Of a DNA stretch of 64,000 nucleotides, positions 8,813-16,841 are shown piece by piece. The notes under the pieces were generated by a model. It made no database searches, was not told where the DNA came from, and saw only the letters and a program-made list of their open reading frames with translations. A program made the translations under genes and the position numbers. Position 1 is the stretch's first letter. Every line of letters begins with the position of its first letter. This DNA comes from Rubellimicrobium rubrum (GTDB lineage: Bacteria; Pseudomonadota; Alphaproteobacteria; Rhodobacterales; Rhodobacteraceae): positions 1-64,000 of the forward strand of contig NZ_VDFU01000001.1 of assembly GCF_006152115.1 (NCBI RefSeq), written 5' to 3'.

Positions 8813-9249
8813 GAGTAGTTGCGCGCCACCCATTCGGTGGCCAGTCCGCCAAGGACTCCGCCGACCAGCAGGGTGACCACGACCTCCTGGGTCAGAATCA
8901 TCTGCCCATTCTTGATCATCAACTGGGCAACATCCACCAGGGCTTCCATCGGACCATCATAGACCCTGCGGAAGGATTGGGCGACCATCCGGCCCAGACT
9001 GTGCAGGAACAGCGTCACGAGTGTCGTGGCCAACGCGCTGGTCAGCCCGTAGGCCACCGCATTGGCCCAGGTCGTCCGGGCCCTCCGCCCCCAGATGCGC
9101 CAGCCGATGACCAGTCCGATCAGGGCATTGTACTCGGAAAAGCGGCCAAGACCGCTGCTTTCGGGGAACAGCGGCTTGACCAGCTCCGAGACGAACCACG
9201 CCAGGACGCCGAACAGGACGGCAGCGGCAAGCTTGGCAGAGGTCGGCAT
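8809..9249 (-). CDS. trgA: TrgA family membrane protein (tellurite resistance)
   Basis: A 146-residue protein with about three hydrophobic helices (near 6-25, 40-55 and 65-90) and a C-terminal one (120-140). It carries the family signature VSELVKPLFPE at the N terminus and RRVYDGPMEALV in the middle. First gene of the trgA-trgB overlap, and 21 bases after the cyclopropane fatty acid synthase stop. Associated with tellurite resistance in Rhodobacter; molecular function unknown. Confidence 0.88.
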   Translation of the reverse strand: MPTSAKLAAAVLFGVLAWFVSELVKPLFPESSGLGRFSEYNALIGLVIGWRIWGRRARTTWANAVAYGLTSALATTLVTLFLHSLGRMVAQSFRRVYDGPMEALVDVAQLMIKNGQMILTQEVVVTLLVGGVLGGLATEWVARNYS

Positions 9250-9270
9250 GATGGCGGGCTCGCTTCCCCC

Positions 9271-10479
9271 TCAGGCGGGGCGGGTCATGGTGATCTGGGT
9301 GACGTCGCAGCTACCGCTACGGAAAGCGCCCGCGCAAGAGGCCAGATAAAAGTTCCACATTCTTCTGAAACGGTCGTCGAATCCAAGTCGCGCCACCTCG
9401 TCCCAGCGGGCGTTGAAGGTCTCGTGCCAGCGCCGAAGCGTCTGGCTGTAGCTGTCCCCGAACTCGATCGAATGAAGGAGGCGCAGCCCAGCCTTCTCGA
9501 CCTCGGCGCGCAGGACCTTGGGGCTGGGCAGCATGCCGCCCGGAAAGATGTACTTCTGGATGAAGTCCACGCTGGACCGGTACAGCTCCCAGCGATGGTC
9601 GGCGATGGTGATGATCTGGAGCGTCGCTCTCCGCCCCGGCTTGAGGCAGCGCTTCAGCGTCTCGAAATAGACGGGCCAGTACTGCTCGCCCACGGCCTCG
9701 AACATCTCGATCGAGGCCACGCCGTCATAGACCCCCGTCTCGTCCCGGTAGTCCTGCAGCTTCAGCGTCACCCGGTCCCCGAGCCCTGCCCGTTCTATCC
9801 GCTCCTGCGCATAGGCCAGCTGCTCGCGCGACAGGGTGAGGCCCGTCACCCGCAGCCCCCGCTCCTTTGCGGCGTATTCGGCAAATCCGCCCCAGCCGCA
9901 GCCGATCTCGAGCACGTGGTCGCCGGGCTGCGCGCCCATGCCATCCACCATGCTCTCGTATTTGCGGCGCTGCGCGGCCTCGAGGCTCTGCTGCCCCCGG
10001 TCGAACAGCGCCGAGGAGTAGGTCATCGTCCGATCCAGCCAGAGCCCGTAGAAGGCGTTCCCCAGGTCGTAGTGCTGGCTGATGTTCTTCTGGGCCTGCG
10101 TCTTGGTGTTGCGCTGCAGCCAGAAGCGCATCCGTTCGTAGGCGCGCACGAAGAACGCCCCCGGAAAGCTGTCGTAAAGCCGGTCGGCGTCGTCGTTGAC
10201 GAAGTCCATGAAGGCCAGGAGGTCCGGCGTGGACCACCACCCCTCGAGGTAGGCGTCCGAAAAGCCCAGATGCCCTTCGCGCACGGTGCGGGCGAACAGG
10301 TCGGGATTGTGGACGGCGATCTCGGCCACGTAGCCCGGCTCCGTTCCCTCGGCCCGGAAGCGGCGCCCGTCGGGGAGCACGATGTCGAGCCGTCCCTTGG
10401 GCAGACCCCTCGCCGCTCCGAAGACCTGCGTGAAGTAACGCGGCAGGTTCTCCTGCCCTTCGGTGGACGTGAAGATCAT
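9271..10479 (-). CDS. cfa: Cyclopropane-fatty-acyl-phospholipid synthase family methyltransferase
   Basis: A 402-residue SAM-dependent methyltransferase. The SAM motif I reads VLEIGCGWGGFAEYAA, preceded by the family block QHYDLGNAFYGLWLD and followed by SIEMFEAVGEQYW. The usual reaction adds a methylene bridge to unsaturated acyl chains of membrane phospholipids, hardening the membrane against stress. It lies between the photolyase and trgA on the same strand, in the same stress-linked run. No membrane segment. Some members of this family methylate other lipids, so the exact product is not certain. Confidence 0.9.
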   Translation of the reverse strand: MIFTSTEGQENLPRYFTQVFGAARGLPKGRLDIVLPDGRRFRAEGTEPGYVAEIAVHNPDLFARTVREGHLGFSDAYLEGWWSTPDLLAFMDFVNDDADRLYDSFPGAFFVRAYERMRFWLQRNTKTQAQKNISQHYDLGNAFYGLWLDRTMTYSSALFDRGQQSLEAAQRRKYESMVDGMGAQPGDHVLEIGCGWGGFAEYAAKERGLRVTGLTLSREQLAYAQERIERAGLGDRVTLKLQDYRDETGVYDGVASIEMFEAVGEQYWPVYFETLKRCLKPGRRATLQIITIADHRWELYRSSVDFIQKYIFPGGMLPSPKVLRAEVEKAGLRLLHSIEFGDSYSQTLRRWHETFNARWDEVARLGFDDRFRRMWNFYLASCAGAFRSGSCDVTQITMTRPA

Positions 10480-10536
10480 CTCGGTGCCGGCCCTCGCCCT
10501 TACGTTAACGGCAGGTTAAGGGTTCGGGCCATTTTG

Positions 10537-11979
10537 TCACGCGTTTTCAGACGCCTCGTCGCCCGGTCGCGGCCGGGCGCGGAACGCCGCGAGCGCAGCC
10601 TCGCGGGCAATGGCCAGGTCCAGCACCGGCGCGGGGATGGGATCGCGGGGCGACATCCCCCAGGACCGGGGCGCCGCGTCAAAGAAGCTCAGCGCCGTCG
10701 CCGGGGGGGCGGCCTGCCCTTCGGCGACCCACATCCGCTCGTACTCTCCCTTGCCGTCATAGGCCTTGGCCTGCGACTGGGGGCTGAAGATGCGGAAGAA
10801 CGGCGAGGCGTCGGGCCCCGACCCCGCCACCCACTGCCAGTTCACCGCATTGGCCGCCGGGTCCCAGTCGGTCAGGCAGTCCTCGAACCATTTCAGCCCG
10901 ACGCGCCAGTCGGTCATCATGTGCTTGGTCAGCAGGGAGGCCGCGATCATCCGCGCCCGGTTGTGCATCCGTCCCGTGACGAACATCTCGCGCATGGCCG
11001 CATCGACAAGGCGGATGCCCGTCCGCCCCCTCTGCCACGCCCGGACCAGCGGCGAATCCGCGTCCTGCGCCCAGGGAAAGCTGCGCCATTCCGGCCGCCA
11101 GTGATCGGTGGCGATCCCCGGCGAATGGAACAGGAGGTGATGCGAGAAGTCGCGCCACGCCAGTTCCTTGAGGAACTGCTCGGCCCCCGCCTCGCCCCGG
11201 TCCAGCGCCGCCGTCCCAGCATGCCAGCAGGTCCGGGCGCTGATCTCGCCCGTGGTCAGGTTCTCGGACAGCCGCGAGGAGCCGTCCTGCGCCGGGTAGT
11301 CCCGGGCCTTGGCATAGCCGCCGATCCGCTCGGCGACGAAACGGTCGAGCCGCTCGCGAGCCCGCGCCTCGCCCGGGTTCTGCCAGGCCGCGACGATGGG
11401 CCCGCCGCGGTTCATCGCGGCATCGAGCCGCCAGCCGGCCAACTCCTCGGATTGTGGCCAAGTTCGGGGCGGCGCCAAGCGGCTCGGCGCGGGCAGCGGC
11501 TCGCCCGGATCGCGGGCGCGCAAGGCCCGGAAGAAGGGGCCATAGACCTTGAACCCCCCGCCCGCGCCCGTCCGGATCGCCTCGGGCTCATGAAGGAGAT
11601 GGCCGGGAAAGGCCCGCCCTTCCACCCCAAGCCCTTGCATGACCCCATCGTCGCGTCGCCGCGACAGCGGATCATGGAGCCGCGTCCACCAGACCGCGCC
11701 CGCCCCCGTCTCGGCGGCCAGTGCCCGAAGGGTCGGCAGCGCGGCCCCCCGCCGCAGGATCAGGCGGCTTCCTAGCGCCTCCAGACTCCTGGCCAGTTCC
11801 GCGACGCCGAGTCCCAGCCGCATCCGGGGAGCCGCGCCCAGAGCCTCCACGCCCTCGTCGCACAGGAACACCGGGATGACGGGCCGACCCGTGGCGGTGG
11901 CCGCGCTCAGGGCCGGATGGTCCGTCAGCCGCAGGTCGCGGCGGAACCAGATCAGGATCGGGGTGGCGGAATCGGTCAT
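10537..11979 (-). CDS. phrB: Deoxyribodipyrimidine photolyase (class I CPD photolyase/cryptochrome family)
   Basis: A 480-residue flavoprotein that splits UV-induced pyrimidine dimers using light. The N-terminal alpha/beta domain starts ILIWFRRDLRLTDHPAL; the FAD domain has GRMHNRARM, HMMTDWR and the conserved WQWVAGSGPDASPFFRIF. Length is normal for class I. An AGGAGG ribosome site lies 10 bases before the ATG. It heads the run photolyase-cfa-trgA-trgB-cysK-mscS, a grouping consistent with photo-oxidative and envelope stress defence in phototrophs and their relatives. Confidence 0.93.
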   Translation of the reverse strand: MTDSATPILIWFRRDLRLTDHPALSAATATGRPVIPVFLCDEGVEALGAAPRMRLGLGVAELARSLEALGSRLILRRGAALPTLRALAAETGAGAVWWTRLHDPLSRRRDDGVMQGLGVEGRAFPGHLLHEPEAIRTGAGGGFKVYGPFFRALRARDPGEPLPAPSRLAPPRTWPQSEELAGWRLDAAMNRGGPIVAAWQNPGEARARERLDRFVAERIGGYAKARDYPAQDGSSRLSENLTTGEISARTCWHAGTAALDRGEAGAEQFLKELAWRDFSHHLLFHSPGIATDHWRPEWRSFPWAQDADSPLVRAWQRGRTGIRLVDAAMREMFVTGRMHNRARMIAASLLTKHMMTDWRVGLKWFEDCLTDWDPAANAVNWQWVAGSGPDASPFFRIFSPQSQAKAYDGKGEYERMWVAEGQAAPPATALSFFDAAPRSWGMSPRDPIPAPVLDLAIAREAALAAFRARPRPGDEASENA

Positions 11980-12040
11980 GGGCGGCGGTCCTCCTGCGCG
12001 CAGGGAACACTAGCGCAGCGGGCCGCGCCAGCGAGGGCGC

Positions 12041-13273
12041 TCAGCCGGGCAGCACCGCGTCCAGCGCGTGGAGAAGGCGATCCACCTCCTCCTCCGAGGT
12101 GTAATGCGTGAAGCTCATCCGCAGCACGCCCTTGTCCAGGTCGATGCCCAGCGCCTGCAGGGGCCGCACGGCATAGAAGTCGCCGCCCCCCGCCATGATG
12201 CCATGAGGGGCAAGGGCCGCCGCCACGGCCTCCGCATTGCCGGGCAGTTCCACCGCTACGGTCGGCGCACGGAGTGCGGCATCCTGTGGCCCGATCAGCC
12301 GCACGTCGTTGCGGCCCACAAGCGCATCGAGAAGCGGCTGGAGCAGGGCGACCTCCCTTGCGCGCATGAGATCATGCGAGGCCCGCGCGGCGCCTGCGCC
12401 TGTGGCCGGACCGCCATGATGCAGTGACAGCGCCTCGAAGTAGTCCGCCATCCCCGCCGAGGCGGCGATCTGCGCATGGTCCGGCCCCGCCGGGGTGAAG
12501 CGCTTGTAGAGCGTGTCGCAGTTGAAAAAATGGCCCTGGTTGGGAAGTTCGGCGCCAAAGCCTTCGCGGATCACCATGAGGCCCTGATGCGGCCCATAAA
12601 CCTTGTAGGCACTGAACAGGTACACGTCGCAGCCCAGCGCGCCCACATCGGGCAACCCGTGGGGGGCATAGCTCACCCCGTCCACGCACGTGCGCGCGCC
12701 AAGGGCAGCGGCCATGGCGCAAATTCCAGCAACATCATTGACTTCGGCGACGACGTTAGAGCAATGGGTAAAGCACACGAGCCGCACCCGTCCGTCCGCC
12801 AGAAGCGGGGCCAGCGCCTCGGGGTCGAGGTGTCCGGTGGTGGGGTCGATGCGCCACTCGCGCACCTCGACGCCGTCCTCGGCCAGCCGACGCCAGGGGC
12901 CGGTGTTGGCCTCGTGGTCCTGGTCGGTGACCACGATGGCCTCGCCGGGCTTCAGCCAGCGCCGGACGGCCTGGGCCAGCACATAGGTGTTCGCCGTCGT
13001 GGACGGCCCAAAGGACAGCTCGTGCGTCTGAACGCCCAGCATGGCGGCCAGCCTCTCCCGCGCCTCGTCCATCTCGGCCCCGGCGATCTGCGAGGCGGCA
13101 TAGGGGGCGTAGGGCTGGACCTTCCGCTCGGTGTAGAAGCGGGTCAGGCGGTGCACCACCTGTGCGCAGGGAAAGGAGCCTCCGGCGTTCTCGAAGAAGG
13201 CCTGCCCCTGAAGGGCGGGCGCGGCAAAGGCGGGGAACTGGGCGCGGACCCAGGCGGTGTCGAGCGTTGTCAT
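12041..13273 (-). CDS. Class V aminotransferase / cysteine desulfurase-like PLP enzyme
   Basis: A 410-residue fold-type I PLP enzyme. The PLP lysine is K224 in SAYKVYGPHQG, with the cofactor aspartate in CVDGVSYAPHG and the pattern TDQDHEANTGPW upstream. It resembles the SufS/NifS-like branch, but no iron-sulfur assembly genes adjoin it and I see no obvious catalytic-cysteine loop, so desulfurase, kynureninase-like or other lyase activity are all possible. It lies 61 bases upstream of the photolyase on the same strand and could be co-transcribed. Confidence 0.82.
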   Translation of the reverse strand: MTTLDTAWVRAQFPAFAAPALQGQAFFENAGGSFPCAQVVHRLTRFYTERKVQPYAPYAASQIAGAEMDEARERLAAMLGVQTHELSFGPSTTANTYVLAQAVRRWLKPGEAIVVTDQDHEANTGPWRRLAEDGVEVREWRIDPTTGHLDPEALAPLLADGRVRLVCFTHCSNVVAEVNDVAGICAMAAALGARTCVDGVSYAPHGLPDVGALGCDVYLFSAYKVYGPHQGLMVIREGFGAELPNQGHFFNCDTLYKRFTPAGPDHAQIAASAGMADYFEALSLHHGGPATGAGAARASHDLMRAREVALLQPLLDALVGRNDVRLIGPQDAALRAPTVAVELPGNAEAVAAALAPHGIMAGGGDFYAVRPLQALGIDLDKGVLRMSFTHYTSEEEVDRLLHALDAVLPG

Positions 13274-13331
13274 TGCGGCAGTGATCCGAATTGAACGATG
13301 AGGATGGGGCGGCCGGGATATGCGGCCCGGC

Positions 13332-14309
13332 TTACAGGTCCACGACGACGCGCCCCTGCACGCCGCCCCGGAGGATCGCGCGGCCGAGTTCGGGCAACTC
13401 CTCCAGCGTAGCGGGGCGGGTCATCGCGTCGAGCCGGTCCTTGGGCAGGTCGCGGGCGATGCGGGTCCAGGCGGCCTCACGCTCCGGGATGGGTGCCATG
13501 ACCGAGTCGATGCCAAGGAGGTTCACCCCCCGCAGCAGGAACGGGATCACCGTCGTCGGAAGCTGCGCCCCACCGGCAAGGCCCACGGCGGCGACTGAGG
13601 CGCGATACGTCATCTGCCCCAGCACCCGCGCCAGCATCGGTCCGCCAACGGCATCGACGCAGCCGGCCCAGGTCTCGGATTCGAGGGGCTTGGGCGAGGC
13701 TTCGGCCAGGTCGGACCGGGGCACGATCCGTGTCGCGCCAAGATCGCGGAGATAGGCCTCGGTCTCGGGGCGTCCCGTGACGGCGGCGACCTGATACCCC
13801 GCCGCGGACAGAAGCGCGACGGCCACGCTTCCCACCCCGCCCGAAGCCCCGGTGACCAGCACCTCGCCCTGCCCCGGCTCCAACCCATGCGCCTCGAGAG
13901 CATGGATCGCGAGCATCGCGGTGAGGCCCGCCGTGCCCACCGCCATGGCCTGCCGCAGTGACAGCCCCTCGGGCCGGCGGACGAGCCAGTCGGCCTTGAC
14001 GCGGGCGCGTGTGGCGTAGCCGCCCCAGCGGGATTCGCCCACGCGCCAGCCGGTCAGGATGACTTCGTCGCCCAGATGCCAGCGGGGGTCCGAGGACTCC
14101 TCCACGACACCGGCGAAGTCGATGCCCGGCACATGCGGATAGGTCCGCACGAGCCCGCCCCCGCCGGTCAGGCACAGCCCGTCCTTGTAGTTCAGGGTCG
14201 AGTGGCGCACCGCGACCGTGACCTCGCCCTTGGGCAGCCGGTCGTCGGGCACCTCTTGGACCGCCACGCGCAGGCCGGCGTCATCCTTTTCCACGAGCAG
14301 GGCTTTCAT
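13332..14309 (-). CDS. acuI: AcuI/YhdH-type acrylyl-CoA reductase (MDR family)
   Basis: A 325-residue zinc-independent medium-chain dehydrogenase. The N terminus (MKALLVEKDDAG), NYKDGLCLTG, PHVPGIDFAGVV and the NADPH-binding loop VTGASGGVGSVAV are typical of YhdH/AcuI, which reduce acryloyl-CoA to propionyl-CoA with NADPH. That step detoxifies acrylate from DMSP breakdown or serves 3-hydroxypropionate assimilation. No DMSP lyase or acuR regulator is in the window. The ATG at 14309 is the family start; the same frame stays open far upstream but is antisense to the next gene there. Confidence 0.87.
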   Translation of the reverse strand: MKALLVEKDDAGLRVAVQEVPDDRLPKGEVTVAVRHSTLNYKDGLCLTGGGGLVRTYPHVPGIDFAGVVEESSDPRWHLGDEVILTGWRVGESRWGGYATRARVKADWLVRRPEGLSLRQAMAVGTAGLTAMLAIHALEAHGLEPGQGEVLVTGASGGVGSVAVALLSAAGYQVAAVTGRPETEAYLRDLGATRIVPRSDLAEASPKPLESETWAGCVDAVGGPMLARVLGQMTYRASVAAVGLAGGAQLPTTVIPFLLRGVNLLGIDSVMAPIPEREAAWTRIARDLPKDRLDAMTRPATLEELPELGRAILRGGVQGRVVVDL

Positions 14310-14489
14310 GGGCAATCCTTGGATCGGCGGAGCAGTCGGGCCGGTTGCGGGCGGAGCCCGGCTGTGGGCCCCGTCCCGTTCCCTCGGTCGTGAGGGTGGC
14401 AGGCGCGGCGCGAGCCTGCAAGGGGATCGCCTGTCATCGCGTCCGGTCACGACGGCGCGCTCCGGCGGAACCCCTGTCGGATTCGGCAC

Positions 14490-14518
14490 TTGAAGGGGCG
14501 GACGGGGCTTCCTAACGT
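14490..14518 (+). promoter_or_regulatory. Candidate sigma-70 promoter of the PotD-like gene
   Basis: TTGAAG (14490-14495) and TAACGT (14513-14518) are separated by 17 bases and lie 41 bases before the start codon at 14559. Confidence 0.45.
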
Positions 14519-14558
14519 TCCCGTATCGCAGGACTTGTCCAACGGGAGACATCGACCA

Positions 14559-15605
14559 ATGAAGATTGCGACCCTTCTGGGTGCCGCGTCGTTTTCCTTC
14601 CTCGCCCTGGGCGCCGCCGTTCGGGCGCAGGACGCCGAGCTGACGGTGCTCGACTACCCCGGCTTCGAGACGCCGGACTTCCACCAGCCCTATCTCGACA
14701 AGAACGGCGCCTCGCCCACCTTCTCGTTCTTCGGGGACGAGGAAGAGGCCTTCCAGAAGGTCCGCTCGGGCTTTCAGGCCGATGTCGCCCATATCTGCTC
14801 GGGCTCTGTGCCCAAATGGCAGGAGTCGGGCCTGATCGAGGCCTGGGACATGTCGAGGATCGAGGCCGCCACGACGCTGAACGCGAACCTCACGGGGACG
14901 CAGATCGGCGGCGAGGTTGAGACCTTCTTCATCCCGACCGACTTCGGGACCACCGCCATCGCCTACAACCCCGACGAGGTCCCGGCCGAGGACGTGGCCA
15001 GCCTCGAGGTGTTCCGCAACCCCGCCTATGCGGGCCGGATCGCGATCCCCGACAACGTCGACGACGCCTGGGCGCTGGCCTACCTCGCCACCGGGGTGAC
15101 CGACTGGACCAACGCCACCGACGAGCAGTTCGAGGCCGCCGCCGCCTGGCTGCGCGAGATCCATCCCAACCTGCGCACCTACTGGACCGACCCGGCCGAG
15201 CTTGCCCAGCTCATGTCCACCGGCGAGGTGCTGGTCGCCTGGGCCTGGAACGAGACCTACCCCACCATGCAGGAGGAGGGCCGCCCCATCGGCTTCCAGC
15301 GCGAGCCCACCGAGGGGTCGTCGGTCTGGCTCTGCGGCCTCGTCAACATGGTCGGCGGGCCCGGCTCCGAGGACAAGGTCTATGACTACGCCAACGCCTT
15401 CCTGTCGCCGCAGACCGCGCCCGTGCTGGTCGCCGCCGGCTGGGGCAGCGCCAACACCGCCGGCATGGGCGAGATCACCGAGGAGGACCTGACCGCTTCG
15501 GGCTTGGGCACCATCACCGCCCCGATCTTCGCGCAGCTCCCCATCTCCATCGAGTCGCGCGAACGGCACGCGCAGACCTTCGAAGAGATCAAGTCGGGCT
15601 TCTGA
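14559..15605 (+). CDS. PotD-like periplasmic substrate-binding protein of an ABC transporter
   Basis: A 348-residue periplasmic binding protein of the spermidine/putrescine type. It has a signal peptide (MKIATLLGAASFSFLALGAAVRAQ) and the cluster D features FFGDEEEAFQKVRSGFQADVAHICSG, SLEVFRNP and VAWAWNETY. The start at 14559 follows GGGAGAC and gives a clean signal peptide; a 23-codon upstream extension would not. No permease or ATPase is adjacent, so it must work with a transporter encoded elsewhere or act alone. An agmatinase-family gene lies downstream on the other strand, which hints at polyamine metabolism. Confidence 0.85.
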   Translation: MKIATLLGAASFSFLALGAAVRAQDAELTVLDYPGFETPDFHQPYLDKNGASPTFSFFGDEEEAFQKVRSGFQADVAHICSGSVPKWQESGLIEAWDMSRIEAATTLNANLTGTQIGGEVETFFIPTDFGTTAIAYNPDEVPAEDVASLEVFRNPAYAGRIAIPDNVDDAWALAYLATGVTDWTNATDEQFEAAAAWLREIHPNLRTYWTDPAELAQLMSTGEVLVAWAWNETYPTMQEEGRPIGFQREPTEGSSVWLCGLVNMVGGPGSEDKVYDYANAFLSPQTAPVLVAAGWGSANTAGMGEITEEDLTASGLGTITAPIFAQLPISIESRERHAQTFEEIKSGF

Positions 15606-15614
15606 CCTGCTGGC

Positions 15615-15641
15615 GGGCCGGGGCGCATGGCGCTCCGGCCC
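15615..15641 (+). terminator. Strong GC hairpin after the PotD-like gene
   Basis: GGGCCGG-G-GCGC pairs with GCGC-T-CCGGCCC around the loop ATG, 10 bases after the stop codon. No long T-run follows, so termination may be only partly intrinsic. Confidence 0.55.
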
Positions 15642-15767
15642 GACGCTTCCTTCCCGCAGCGCCGCTGCCCGTTCGCGGGCGAGCCGCATCCGCCGCACCT
15701 CCACATACAGCGCCATGGCCGCTTCCCGGCATTGCAGGGCGGCATCGTAGCGGTCTTGGGTGGGCAT
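15642..15767 (-). other. Possible small gene start downstream of the agmatinase-family gene
   Basis: An ATG at 15767 has a good ribosome site (AGGGAG, 7 bases away) and begins MPTQDRYDAALQCREAAM, then a basic amphipathic helix. The leader GGAGTCCGCCCATG is nearly identical to that of the M20 gene (GGAGTCCACCCATG), and it lies 109 bases after speB on the same strand. However, the frame has no stop for hundreds of codons and runs antisense through the PotD-like gene, so the C-terminal border is undefined. I list only the plausible N-terminal part; a lost stop or frameshift is possible. Confidence 0.25.
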
Positions 15768-15875
15768 GGGCGGACTCCCTGGGCGGTCCAGGGACAGGAT
15801 GCCCGGCGGGGATGGACGGCGCGTTCGCGCACCGCCCGGTCCCGCAAGTGTCCGTTCACGGCATAGCGCCGCGGC

Positions 15876-16838
15876 CTACTTCCCCAGACGATACCAGCCG
15901 TAAAGGCACATGATCTCGGTCGCGACATGCGCGCCCGCGATGGCCGTGGCCCCCGTCGGGTCGAAGGGCGGGGACACCTCGACCACGTCGCCGCCGACGA
16001 CGCGCAGGCCCGCCATGCCGCGCAGGATCGCCGCCGCCTGCCAGGAATGCAGCCCGCCCCAGACCGGGGTGCCGGTGCCGGGCGCGAAGGCGGGGTCGAG
16101 CGCGTCGATGTCGAAGCTGAGATAGACGGGGGCCGCGCCGACGATGCGGCGGATCTCCTCCACCACGGCGTCGGGCCCGTCCTCGTGGACGGCGCGGGCG
16201 TCGATCATGGGCATGCCCAGCCGATCCTCGGTCACCGTGCGGATGCCGATCTGGACCGACCGCTCCGGGTCCACGAGGCCCTGCTTGACGGCCTTGTAGA
16301 GGAAGGTCCCATGGTCCAGCCGGTCCATGTCGTCGTCCGCCCAAAGGTCCGAATGCGCGTCGAACTGGACGATGGAGATGGGGCCGTGCGCCTCGGCATA
16401 GGCGCGCAGGATCGGCAGGGTGATGAAGTGGTCGCCGCCCAGGACCACCGTGCCGATGTCGTGGGACAGGATCTCTGCGATGCGGGCGGTCAGGGTGGCA
16501 GGAAACTCGGATGGCTTGGCGTAGTCGAAGGCGAGGTCGCCGGTGTCCACCACCGTCATCTCGGATAGCGGGTCAAAGGGCCAGCCATAGGGCGGGTCGA
16601 AGGGCTGGAGCGTCGAGGCCTCGCGGATCGCGCGGGGCCCGAAGCGGGGGCCGGGGCGATGCGTCACCGCCTGGTCGAAGGGCACCCCCAGGATGGCGAG
16701 GTCGGCCCCCGTCACGTCCTTGGTGTAGCGGCGGCGCAGGAAGCTCGTGGCGCCGCCGAAGGCGTTCTCGAAGGCCAGGCCGCGATCCTCGTTGCCGAAG
16801 GCGCGGTCCACCTGCGTCTTGGCGTCCTCAAGTCCCAT
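15876..16838 (-). CDS. speB: Agmatinase / arginase-family ureohydrolase
   Basis: A 320-residue binuclear manganese hydrolase. Metal ligands are visible in GGDHFITLP, QFDAHSDLWAD and SFDIDALDPAFAPGTGTP. SpeB turns agmatine into putrescine plus urea; other family members act on guanidinobutyrate or related guanidines, so the substrate is not proven. It starts three bases after the stop of the M20 amidohydrolase gene, so the two are one transcription unit, and their pairing suggests successive cleavage of an acylated or amidated guanidine compound. Confidence 0.85.
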   Translation of the reverse strand: MGLEDAKTQVDRAFGNEDRGLAFENAFGGATSFLRRRYTKDVTGADLAILGVPFDQAVTHRPGPRFGPRAIREASTLQPFDPPYGWPFDPLSEMTVVDTGDLAFDYAKPSEFPATLTARIAEILSHDIGTVVLGGDHFITLPILRAYAEAHGPISIVQFDAHSDLWADDDMDRLDHGTFLYKAVKQGLVDPERSVQIGIRTVTEDRLGMPMIDARAVHEDGPDAVVEEIRRIVGAAPVYLSFDIDALDPAFAPGTGTPVWGGLHSWQAAAILRGMAGLRVVGGDVVEVSPPFDPTGATAIAGAHVATEIMCLYGWYRLGK

Positions 16839-16841
16839 GGC

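Noticed and set aside
8977-11775. A 932-codon plus-strand frame across trgA, cfa and the photolyase
   Set aside because: Low-complexity His/Arg/Pro/Gly composition and full overlap with three recognised genes.
13332-15767. A single 811-residue protein spanning acuI and the antisense of the PotD-like gene
   Set aside because: Only the last 325 residues match a family; the rest is antisense to a clear periplasmic binding protein with its own signal peptide and promoter.
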